Origin: Deltaproteobacteria bacterium
GTDB lineage: Bacteria; Desulfobacterota; GWC2-55-46; JADFVP01
Direction: 5' to 3'
NCBI GenBank assembly: GCA_024275855.1
Contig: JAJRYL010000115.1
Location: forward strand, 1-5,349
Length of the DNA: 5,349 nucleotides
Part shown: positions 1-5,225 of the stretch, piece after piece
Position numbering within the stretch: position 1 is the stretch's first letter
How the letters are laid out: each line of letters starts with the position of its first letter
Notes under the pieces: generated by a model
Databases searched by the model: none
Told to the model about the DNA's origin: nothing
Seen by the model: the letters and a program-made list of their open reading frames with translations, nothing else
Translations under genes and position numbers: made by a program

Positions 1-34
1 ATTTACCATTATTAGAATAGAGGGGGAGACGGGG

Positions 35-451
35 TTGAAGGTATTTAACGGTTCAGTAAGGATAAAGAGTACCGGCGGCACGGAAGAGGTAAATATTACC
101 GCGCAGGTAGAGACCATGGTATCGGAGAGCGGAGTAGAGGAGGGCATAGCGATTATCTCTACCGGGCATACTACCGGAGCGGTACATCTTAATAACGCCG
201 ACCACGACCTCGAAGGCGACCTGCAGGATTTTCTGGCCGATTTAATACCGAACAACCCGACCTTTAAGCATAACAAGGGCGAGTACGGCAGAAATGCCGA
301 CGCCCATGTAAAGTCTCTTATTATGGGCAATAGCGTTACTATACCCGTTACAAAGGGGCGGCTCGCGCTCGGGCAGTGGCAGGCGCTCTACTTTTCGGAG
401 TTCGACGGCCCCCGTGCCAGGTTAATCTCCGTTAAGCTGCTCGGCACTTGA
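35..451 (+). CDS. yjbQ: YjbQ/UPF0047 family protein
   Basis: This is a complete 138-residue protein of the YjbQ (UPF0047) family, small single-domain cytoplasmic proteins. Some members have weak thiamine-phosphate synthase activity, but their physiological role is not settled. Family marks seen are the STGHTTGAV segment (residues 42-50, with His45), NADAH (87-91), and the strongly conserved C-terminal block GRLALGQWQ (108-116) followed by EFDGPR (122-127). The length is normal for the family. The start is a TTG at 35, chosen because a purine-rich ribosome binding site (GAGGGGGAG, about 20-28) lies six bases upstream and the protein then begins MKVFNGSV, like other members. The frame stays open to the left window edge, so a longer form is not formally excluded. 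The gene precedes rsmD by 55 bp on the same strand, so co-transcription is likely. The family call is firm; the biochemical function is not. Confidence 0.9.
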   Translation: MKVFNGSVRIKSTGGTEEVNITAQVETMVSESGVEEGIAIISTGHTTGAVHLNNADHDLEGDLQDFLADLIPNNPTFKHNKGEYGRNADAHVKSLIMGNSVTIPVTKGRLALGQWQALYFSEFDGPRARLISVKLLGT

Positions 452-506
452 TCTTTTGCGTGCCCGGCGAATACGCCGGAAAAGAAGAGAGGTCAGGGCT
501 GGAATT

Positions 507-1124
507 ATGAGGGTGGTCGGCGGAAAACTGAGGGGCAAGCGGCTCGGGCACTTTAAGGGGTTCGATATAAGGCCGACTACAGACAGGGTTAGAGAAGCCC
601 TCTTTAACCTTTTAGCTACACGGGTAGCGCTTTCCGGCTCCCGTGTGCTCGACCTGTTCGCAGGTACCGGCGCGGTAGGTATCGAGGCGTTAAGCAGAGG
701 CGCGGTTTTTACCTGTTTTGTCGATTCCGATCCTAAAGCGATTTCCATAATAGAGAAGAACCTCTCGGCCTGCGGCCTTGAGGAACCTGCCCTTGTCTTA
801 AAAAGAGACGTAAAGCTTGCCGTGCGGGGGATGGCGCGGCGCGGCGAGAGCTTCGGCCTTATCTTTCTCGACCCTCCGTATGGCTCTTCGCTGCTTGCAG
901 GGGTTATTGCTTTAATCGCCTCTACTGCCCTGCTCTCGGCGGGTGGCGTGCTGGTTGCCGAAGCGTCCGGCAAGGCGCCGCTGATCTTCGACGGCGTAGA
1001 GGCCGTGACAGGAACAGAGACCGGTTCTCTCCGTATAGACGAAATCAGGCCGTACGGCGATAGCGCGCTCTATCTCTTTTCAAATATAAAGGGTAGCGGC
1101 GAAGCGTTAACGGCGCTGCCATAA
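507..1124 (+). CDS. rsmD: 16S rRNA (guanine(966)-N(2))-methyltransferase RsmD
   Basis: RsmD transfers a methyl group from S-adenosylmethionine to N2 of G966 in 16S rRNA during small-subunit assembly in the cytoplasm. The 205-residue protein opens with the family N-terminus MRVVGGKLRGKRL and has RPTTDRVREALFN (22-34). The SAM-binding motif I follows, VLDLFAGTGAVGIEALSRGA (47-66), then an acidic motif II region (VDSDPKA, 72-78) and the catalytic DPPY (122-125). The open frame extends upstream to a TTG at 456, adding 17 mostly basic residues. I prefer the ATG at 507 because RsmD proteins normally begin directly with the M-R-V/I-I/V-G-G-K stretch and an AGGG lies about eight bases before it. The gene sits between yjbQ and coaD; coaD starts only 15 bp after its stop. 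The rsmD-coaD pairing is common in bacteria, which supports the call. Confidence 0.95.
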   Translation: MRVVGGKLRGKRLGHFKGFDIRPTTDRVREALFNLLATRVALSGSRVLDLFAGTGAVGIEALSRGAVFTCFVDSDPKAISIIEKNLSACGLEEPALVLKRDVKLAVRGMARRGESFGLIFLDPPYGSSLLAGVIALIASTALLSAGGVLVAEASGKAPLIFDGVEAVTGTETGSLRIDEIRPYGDSALYLFSNIKGSGEALTALP

Positions 1125-1139
1125 TTGAGGATTTTAAAG

Positions 1140-1652
1140 ATGACGGATAAAAAGAGGCGCGTAGGGGTCTACCCCGGTACGTTCGACCCCGTTACAAAGG
1201 GGCACCTCGACATTATACGGCGCGGCCGCGGCCTCTTCGACGAACTTATTGTGGGTGTCGCAGAGAGTACCTCTAAGACGACCCTGTTTAGCGTAAAGGA
1301 GCGGCTTGCCATGATGCGCGCCGAGTTAAAGGGCGTGAAGGGCGTGCGTGTAGAATCGTTCGATACGCTTTTGGTAGATTACGTCAAGAGTGTCGGCGCG
1401 ACTACAGTGCTTCGGGGTTTGAGGGTCATTTCGGACTTTGAGTACGAGTTTCAGATGGCGCTTACAAACCGCAGGATAGAGCCGTCCGTCGAGACGGTCT
1501 TTATGATGACGCAGGACAACTACGCCCCGATAAGCTCTCGTTTTATAAAAGAGATAGCGCGCTTCGGGGGCGATATCTCCCACTTTGTAACGCCAAAGGT
1601 CGTGCTCAGGCTAAAGAGCCGTTACAGTAAAACAGGTTCGGGTAAAGAGTAG
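1140..1652 (+). CDS. coaD: Phosphopantetheine adenylyltransferase CoaD
   Basis: CoaD joins ATP and 4'-phosphopantetheine to give dephospho-CoA and pyrophosphate, the penultimate step of coenzyme A synthesis, in the cytoplasm. The 170-residue protein is a nucleotidyltransferase of the HIGH superfamily. It shows YPGTFDPVTKGHLDII (11-26) with the TxGH signature at 19-22, LRGLRVISDFEYEFQMA (91-107) for phosphopantetheine and subunit contacts, and ISSRFIKEIA (131-140), the ISSxxIK/R-type nucleotide-binding motif. The length is slightly above the usual 160 or so because of a short polar C-terminal tail. The frame can start at a TTG at 1125, but the ATG at 1140 puts the conserved region at the normal distance from the N-terminus. 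It also has GAGG (1127-1130) nine bases upstream, inside the 15-bp gap after rsmD. It is probably translated from the same mRNA as rsmD and the aminotransferase downstream. Confidence 0.96.
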   Translation: MTDKKRRVGVYPGTFDPVTKGHLDIIRRGRGLFDELIVGVAESTSKTTLFSVKERLAMMRAELKGVKGVRVESFDTLLVDYVKSVGATTVLRGLRVISDFEYEFQMALTNRRIEPSVETVFMMTQDNYAPISSRFIKEIARFGGDISHFVTPKVVLRLKSRYSKTGSGKE

Positions 1653-1690
1653 ATACGTACGGTAAATTTTTTTCAGGAGAGAATAGATAA

Positions 1691-2866
1691 ATGCTAAAAA
1701 TCTCAACAAGGCTCGATACGCTCGAAGAGTCGGTAACGCTTGCCATAACCGCCAAGGCAAAGGCGCTTAAGGCCGGGGGGCGCGATATTTTAGGGCTCGG
1801 CGCCGGTGAGCCGGACTTTGATACGCCGGAAAATATTAAAGAGGCGGCGATAGAGGCGATACGCAAAGGGTATACAAAGTACACGCCCGTTGGCGGAATA
1901 GTGGAGCTTAAAGACGCCATTATAGAAAAGTTCAAAAGAGATAACGGGCTTCATTACGACCGCGCCGACGTTATAGTCTCCTGCGGCGGCAAGCACTCGA
2001 TATACAATCTTTTTCAGGCCCTGCTCAACCCCGGCGACGAGGTAATTATACCGGGGCCGTACTGGGTATCGTATCCGGCTATAGTAACGCTCTCCGGCGG
2101 TACGCCGGTTATTGTATCCACCACCGTGGCTACAGGTTTTAAGATGACCCCGGAGGCATTTGCCACAGCCATTACTCCACAGACCAAAGCGGTTATCATA
2201 AACAGCCCGTCCAACCCTACGGGCGCCGCTTATACGAAGGCGGAGCTTGCCGCTCTCGCCGCTCTCGCCCTTAAAAACGGCCTTTTAATTATTACCGACG
2301 ATATATATGAAAAGCTCGTTTACGACGGCTTTGAGTTCACCTCCATCGCCTCTATTTCGGACGAGATAATGTGTTCGAGCGTGGTTTTAAACGGCGTGTC
2401 GAAGGCGTACTCTATGACTGGCTGGCGCATAGGTTACGCGGCAGGGCCGCGCGAACTTATAAGCGCTATGACGAAGATACAGAGCCAGTCCACATCCAAC
2501 CCGGCCTCTATCAGCCAGTGGGCGGCGGTAGAGGCGTTGAACGGCCCGCAGGACTCTATATCGAGCATGACAAAAGAGTTTGTCAAGAGGCGCGACATTA
2601 TGGTAGACGGGCTTAACGCCATAGAGGGTGTTAAGTGCCCTGTGCCGAGCGGAGCGTTTTATGTCTTTCCGGATGTAAGCGGGTTATACGGCAGAAACGG
2701 TATAACCGGCTCGGTCTCTCTTTCGGCCTACCTGCTCGATACCGCCGGAGTAGCCGTAGTACCGGGCAGCGCCTTTGGCGACGATAATTCGCTTCGTCTC
2801 TCGTACGCTACCTCGCTCGACACGATTGTAGACGCGATAGAGCGCATCGCAAAAGCCGTTAAGTAG
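1691..2866 (+). CDS. aspB: PLP-dependent aspartate-type aminotransferase (class Ib)
   Basis: This 391-residue fold-type I aminotransferase most likely interconverts aspartate and 2-oxoglutarate with oxaloacetate and glutamate in the cytoplasm. Visible marks are the N-terminal LGAGEPDFDTP (36-46), GGKHSIYN (99-106), and GPYWVSYP (122-129) with the ring-stacking aromatic region. Further on are NSPSNPTG (171-178, cofactor-contacting Asn175), TDDIYEKL (202-209, Asp203 and Tyr206), the PLP Schiff-base lysine Lys238 in SKAYSMTGWRIGY, and Arg369 in LRLSYATS for the substrate alpha-carboxylate. The Lys in GGKHSIYN corresponds to the distal-carboxylate lysine of Thermus-type class Ib enzymes, which favours a dicarboxylate substrate. 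Some class Ib enzymes also act on prephenate, so that remains an alternative. An AGGAGA (1675-1680) ten bases before the ATG is a strong ribosome binding site. The gene is 38 bp after coaD, with no terminator seen between them. Confidence 0.93.
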   Translation: MLKISTRLDTLEESVTLAITAKAKALKAGGRDILGLGAGEPDFDTPENIKEAAIEAIRKGYTKYTPVGGIVELKDAIIEKFKRDNGLHYDRADVIVSCGGKHSIYNLFQALLNPGDEVIIPGPYWVSYPAIVTLSGGTPVIVSTTVATGFKMTPEAFATAITPQTKAVIINSPSNPTGAAYTKAELAALAALALKNGLLIITDDIYEKLVYDGFEFTSIASISDEIMCSSVVLNGVSKAYSMTGWRIGYAAGPRELISAMTKIQSQSTSNPASISQWAAVEALNGPQDSISSMTKEFVKRRDIMVDGLNAIEGVKCPVPSGAFYVFPDVSGLYGRNGITGSVSLSAYLLDTAGVAVVPGSAFGDDNSLRLSYATSLDTIVDAIERIAKAVK

Positions 2867-2892
2867 TCGCTGTTGCGTGGAGGGGGGGCGAC

Positions 2893-2929
2893 CTGTCACC
2901 CTGAACTTGATTCAGGGTCCGGGTGGTTG
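2893..2929 (+). repeat. REP-like palindromic repeat, family A copy 1
   Basis: This is a 37-bp unit that recurs at 3042-3078 with one mismatch (C at 2920 against T at 3069). Its core is a perfect 8-bp inverted repeat, ACCCTGAA (2898-2905) and TTCAGGGT (2911-2918), around the 5-base loop CTTGA. It starts 27 bp after the aminotransferase stop codon. No T-run follows the stem, so it is not a standard intrinsic terminator, though it could protect the mRNA 3' end. Units with a CCTGAACTTG-TTCAGG core are widely scattered in intergenic DNA of many bacteria; that comparison is from memory. Confidence 0.85.
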
Positions 2930-3041
2930 AAGGGGTTGGCAAATATATTTTCACTCTGTTTGTTGTAACCACTTTGCGTGGTGCGTATTTTCAAGTTGCA
3001 GAGTAGAGTAGAAATGTCTAAAGAGTTAGAGAAATGAGAAG

Positions 3042-3078
3042 CTGTCACCCTGAACTTGATTCAGGGTCTGGGTGGTTG
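3042..3078 (+). repeat. REP-like palindromic repeat, family A copy 2
   Basis: This is the second copy of the 37-bp unit at 2893-2929, in the same orientation, with 36 of 37 bases identical. The stem is ACCCTGAA (3047-3054) paired with TTCAGGGT (3060-3067). The start-to-start distance to copy 1 is 149 bp, and the 112 bases between the copies show no other duplication. The repeat boundary is sharp on both sides, which suggests copying of a defined unit, not a tandem duplication of the region. Confidence 0.85.
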
Positions 3079-3082
3079 CTTT

Positions 3083-3117
3083 CGTAGGTTGGTAAGAGAA
3101 ACGAAATTCAACCTACG
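3083..3117 (+). repeat. Palindromic repeat, family B copy 1
   Basis: A perfect 9-bp inverted repeat, CGTAGGTTG (3083-3091) and CAACCTACG (3109-3117), encloses a 17-base loop. It begins only four bases after family A copy 2. Its loop can be aligned with the unit at 3131-3160 (GTAGGTTGG start, GAA and CG in the centre, CAAC end), so the two look like diverged copies of one element. There is no T-run on either side. Confidence 0.75.
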
Positions 3118-3130
3118 GGACTAAAGCCGG

Positions 3131-3160
3131 GTAGGTTGGGTTAGTGAAGCGTAACCCAAC
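3131..3160 (+). repeat. Palindromic repeat, family B copy 2
   Basis: The unit starts GTAGGTTGG like copy 1. It has a perfect 9-bp inverted repeat, GTTGGGTTA (3135-3143) and TAACCCAAC (3152-3160), around the 8-base loop GTGAAGCG. Units of the type GTAGGTTGGGTTAG...CGTAACCCAAC are, from memory, common intergenic repeats in many environmental bacterial genomes. It closes the block of four palindromes between the convergent aminotransferase and amrA genes. Confidence 0.75.
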
Positions 3161-3359
3161 AACAGTTTGTAATGCTGCACAGGGGGAATTGGCAACCTGC
3201 ATAGCTCCGTTTGGCGCAGGTGCACCGTTAACCACAAGAGTACCTGGTATTGCCCTGCGCAGTAGTAGCGGTGCCGGGCAGCGTATGTCGTGTACTTGAA
3301 ACCTACCTGGTTTTTCTCGCAAGAGCATACAGAAGGTTTGGTGCTTTCGCAAAGGTTGC
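3161..3359. other. Unassigned intergenic stretch downstream of amrA
   Basis: These 199 bases lie between the repeat cluster and the amrA stop codon. Short open frames exist on both strands, for example - strand frames that run on into the repeats, but none has a recognisable family motif, a ribosome binding site or a sensible length, so I call no gene. A 7-bp inverted repeat, GCGCAGG (3214-3220) and CCTGCGC (3254-3260), encloses 33 bases, and smaller hairpins occur at 3328-3337 (CTC/GAG) and near 3344-3354 (CTTT/AAAG). No T-run follows a stem on either strand in a way that would give an intrinsic terminator. It may be a decayed gene, a further repeat element or an untranslated amrA 3' region. 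Confidence 0.4.
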
Positions 3360-3929
3360 TCACCGCAGGTGCGCATCTTCTGAAAATATCTCGGCCTCAA
3401 AGGTCGAGATAGTTGCGCCCTCTTTCCACTCTTCTCTGCCGAGTCCGGCTTTCGAACAGACCATCTCTAAAAAAGCGGTTCTATCAAGGTTGTTCTCCGT
3501 TGCCACCTGCGGCAGAAGCACGCCCGCCAAACCGTCTTTGCTTATATAGATACCGTGGCGGCCTATTTCAATAGAGGCCGCGTCGTCTATAACGGCAAGC
3601 GGCGTAAGAGCCGATATCTCTATTGTAAGCACCTTAAGCTCTTCAACGGTGACGGGTATAAAACGGGGGTCGTGCGTGGCGGCGGCAACAGCCATTTCCA
3701 TCACTGTTTTGTAAAGCGGTTTCTCTTCAGAGAAAGTTCCTATGCAGCCGCGAAGGTGACCGTTGCTTTTAAGCGTTACGAACGCGCCGCGTCTTTCTTT
3801 CAAAGCTCCGCCTTCCGACTCTATTGCGGCCGCTTCGGGGGCGCCGCTCTTTTGTTCCGTAAGAGAATCCTCAATCGTAATGCGCGCGAGCCGAAGCAGG
3901 TATTTTTTTTCATGGTCGGAGAGCGCCAC
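3360..3929 (-). CDS. amrA: AMMECR1 domain protein (AmmeMemoRadiSam system protein A)
   Basis: This is a 189-residue AMMECR1-domain protein. The family is found in all three domains of life. In bacteria and archaea it often occurs with a MEMO-like protein (AmrB) and a radical SAM protein (AmrS), and its reaction is unknown. Family marks are LRGCIGTF (59-66, with the conserved Cys62), MAVAAATHDPRFIPVTVEEL (79-98), IEISALTP (103-110), GVLLPQVATEN (136-146) and the C-terminal FEAEIFSE (177-184). The open frame extends to an ATG at 4307, but the extra 126 residues are hydrophobic, non-family sequence overlapping nadA. The GTG at 3929 is chosen because GGAG lies seven bases upstream and the domain begins right after it. 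No amrB or amrS is adjacent. The gene diverges from nadA and converges on the aminotransferase gene. Confidence 0.92.
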   Translation of the reverse strand: MALSDHEKKYLLRLARITIEDSLTEQKSGAPEAAAIESEGGALKERRGAFVTLKSNGHLRGCIGTFSEEKPLYKTVMEMAVAAATHDPRFIPVTVEELKVLTIEISALTPLAVIDDAASIEIGRHGIYISKDGLAGVLLPQVATENNLDRTAFLEMVCSKAGLGREEWKEGATISTFEAEIFSEDAHLR

Positions 3930-3936
3930 CGGTAAA

Positions 3937-3943
3937 CTCCATC
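3937..3943 (-). promoter_or_regulatory. Ribosome binding site fixing the amrA GTG start
   Basis: Read on the - strand this is GATGGAG, with the GGAG core seven bases before the GTG at 3929-3927. No in-frame ATG lies near the beginning of the AMMECR1 domain, so this site decides the start. The ATG inside it is in another frame and leads only to a very short frame. Confidence 0.7.
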
Positions 3944-4052
3944 TATTAAAGATTAATGCCGACGAGGTAAAATAAACATTTAGAATAAATAATTGCCTTT
4001 TGAGATAAAACCATATTATCATAAAGTATGGCGGTATGGCAAAGACCGGAGC

Positions 4053-4080
4053 TTGATCTACTCTTTGAATATAATATAAA
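4053..4080 (+). promoter_or_regulatory. Candidate sigma-70 promoter of nadA
   Basis: TTGATC (4053-4058) and TATAAA (4075-4080) are separated by 16 bp, giving a predicted transcript start near 4087 and a 5' leader of about 30 bases. An overlapping TATAAT at 4070-4075 is a better -10 box but has no good -35 partner at the right distance. The 189-bp amrA-nadA divergent region (3930-4118) is AT-rich. I saw no clear promoter for amrA in it and no obvious operator palindrome. Confidence 0.5.
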
Positions 4081-4118
4081 ATATTGATAGACAACAGAGT
4101 ATTGCGAAGAGGCGAAAA

Positions 4119-5039
4119 ATGGCAAGTAAAGATGAGTTGAGAGCGGAACTGAAGGTTCTGCTTAAAGAGCGCGACGCATTTATGATAGCGCATAATTATC
4201 AGCGCGACGAGGTACAGGAGGCCGCCGACCTTACCGGGGACTCGCTTGCCCTTTCGCAGGCCGCGGCTGACTCTAACGCTAAAGTGATAGTTTTTTGCGG
4301 AGTTCATTTCATGGCGGAGAGCGCGGCTATTTTAGCGCCGGAAAAGACGATAATCCTTCCCCGGATAGATGCCGGTTGTCCGATGGCCGATATGATTACG
4401 GCTGAGCAGCTCGCCGTTGAGAAAGAGAAGAGGCCGGGCGTACCCGTGGTCGCGTACGTAAATACAAGCGCGAGCGTTAAGGCGCTTAGCGATATCTGCT
4501 GTACTTCGGCCAACGCCGCGCGCGTGGTCGATTCCGTCGAGTCGGAAAGCGTTTACATGATTCCGGACCGGAATCTATCTATGTACGTCTCGAAACAGAC
4601 GGACAAAAAGATGGAGTGGTGGGACGGTTTTTGCGTAACGCACGACATGCTGACCCCTGCCGAGGTATTTAAGGCAAAAGAGGAGCACCCCGGAGCGGTC
4701 TTTGTCTGCCACCCCGAGTGCGCGCCCGATGTTGTAGAACTTGCAGACTACGTCTGCTCGACCTCGGGTATGTACAAGTACGCGAAAGAGACCGAGGCCA
4801 AGACGATAATAGTAGGCACGGAGATGGGCATACTCTACAGGCTGAAGTTGGACAACCCGGATAAAGAGTTCGTTATGCCGTCCGAGTCGTTGATCTGCCC
4901 CAATATGAAATTGACAACGCTCGAAGACGTGGTAGTGAGCCTGCGCGAGATGAAAAACATAGTGAGCGTGCCGGAAGAGATACGGTTAAAGGCGGTGGCC
5001 TCGCTTGAGCGGATGCTGGCCGTGCCGAGAGAGTATTAG
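4119..5039 (+). CDS. nadA: Quinolinate synthase NadA
   Basis: NadA condenses iminoaspartate with dihydroxyacetone phosphate to give quinolinate, the [4Fe-4S]-dependent step of NAD synthesis, in the cytoplasm. The 306-residue protein is the short form of the family (E. coli NadA is near 347). Visible marks are AHNYQ (24-28), LTGDSLALS (38-46), DAGCPMADM (84-92), [10 protein letters not shown] (113-122), CVTH (172-175), HPEC (198-201), STSGM (214-218) and LICPNMK (258-264). Cys87, Cys172 and Cys260 have spacings (85 and 88) matching the three cluster ligands known from Thermotoga and Pyrococcus enzymes. His25, Tyr27, His175, His198 and Glu200 match active-site positions. The ATG follows AGAGG by about seven bases. 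Its usual partners nadB and nadC are not in the window, so iminoaspartate must come from a gene elsewhere. Confidence 0.97.
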   Translation: MASKDELRAELKVLLKERDAFMIAHNYQRDEVQEAADLTGDSLALSQAAADSNAKVIVFCGVHFMAESAAILAPEKTIILPRIDAGCPMADMITAEQLAVEKEKRPGVPVVAYVNTSASVKALSDICCTSANAARVVDSVESESVYMIPDRNLSMYVSKQTDKKMEWWDGFCVTHDMLTPAEVFKAKEEHPGAVFVCHPECAPDVVELADYVCSTSGMYKYAKETEAKTIIVGTEMGILYRLKLDNPDKEFVMPSESLICPNMKLTTLEDVVVSLREMKNIVSVPEEIRLKAVASLERMLAVPREY

Positions 5040-5111
5040 CGGCTGGCGTATGCCGGGTCTCTTTCCATTTTGTTCACCTGTTGTATTATTTATGCGCGGC
5101 GCTTTTTTCAC

Positions 5112-5138
5112 TAAAGCTTTTCTCAGTTCGGGCGATAT
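5112..5138 (+). promoter_or_regulatory. Sigma-28 (FliA)-type promoter upstream of motA
   Basis: TAAAGCTT (5112-5119), an 11-base spacer and GGCGATAT (5131-5138) match the flagellar sigma-28 consensus TAAAGTTT-N11-GCCGATAA at 7 of 8 and 6 of 8 positions with exact spacing. It lies 87 bp before the motA start codon. Stator genes are typical late, FliA-dependent genes, so motif and downstream gene support each other. The transcript would start near 5145 and carry a leader of about 80 bases. Confidence 0.75.
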
Positions 5139-5149
5139 ACTGAAAAGGA

Positions 5150-5187
5150 GTATTGCGAAGAGACAGGCATGTCGGCCTTCGCAGTAT
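5150..5187 (+). promoter_or_regulatory. Hairpin in the motA leader
   Basis: TGCGAAG (5154-5160) pairs perfectly with CTTCGCA (5177-5183). The helix can extend outward to 5150/5187 with two G-U wobbles. Inside, GACA (5162-5165) pairs with TGTC (5170-5173) around a GGCA loop. It lies within the predicted 5' leader of the sigma-28 transcript, shortly after the likely start. No T-run follows, so it is not an intrinsic terminator. It may be an mRNA-stabilising or regulatory structure; no known riboswitch class is recognised. Confidence 0.5.
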
Positions 5188-5201
5188 GTCGGTCCGCCTG
5201 A

Positions 5202-5217
5202 TACCCATGGAGGGGTA
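5202..5217 (+). promoter_or_regulatory. motA ribosome binding site inside a small hairpin
   Basis: The Shine-Dalgarno sequence GGAGGGG (5209-5215) lies ten bases before the motA ATG. TACCC (5202-5206) can pair with GGGTA (5213-5217), leaving ATGGAG as the loop, so half of the ribosome binding site could be occluded. A 5-bp stem is weak and may be incidental. Confidence 0.5.
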
Positions 5218-5225
5218 CTCTAAAA

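Noticed and set aside
422..973. A 183-residue - strand open frame antisense to rsmD
   Set aside because: It is low-complexity and proline- and serine-rich, opposite a clear RsmD coding sequence, so it is a shadow of codon bias.
2891..2930. Family A hairpin as the intrinsic terminator of the aminotransferase operon
   Set aside because: The stem is good but is followed by GTCCGGGTGG, with no T-run, and the same unit recurs downstream as a repeat.
2893..3160. A CRISPR array, given several repeats in a short region
   Set aside because: There are two different repeat families with two copies each, irregular spacing and no cas genes, so it is not an array.
3113..3549. Open frames on both strands across the repeats and the end of amrA (about 80-99 residues)
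   Set aside because: They translate palindromic repeats or run antisense to amrA, lack ribosome binding sites, and show no recognisable motifs.
3930..4307. A 126-residue hydrophobic N-terminal extension of amrA reaching an ATG inside nadA
   Set aside because: It runs through the AT-rich promoter region and antisense to the nadA start, has no family similarity, and a well-placed GTG with GGAG begins exactly at the AMMECR1 domain.
5040..5108. Intrinsic terminator after nadA (CGGC/GCCG at 5040-5055, or GCGCGGCGC before a T-run near 5100)
   Set aside because: The first stem is only 4 bp with no adjacent T-run; the second would need a one-base loop and cannot fold.
5040..5225. A cyclic-di-GMP or other known riboswitch in the motA leader
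   Set aside because: I could not find the conserved core of the GEMM, preQ1 or other familiar riboswitch classes; only simple hairpins are visible.
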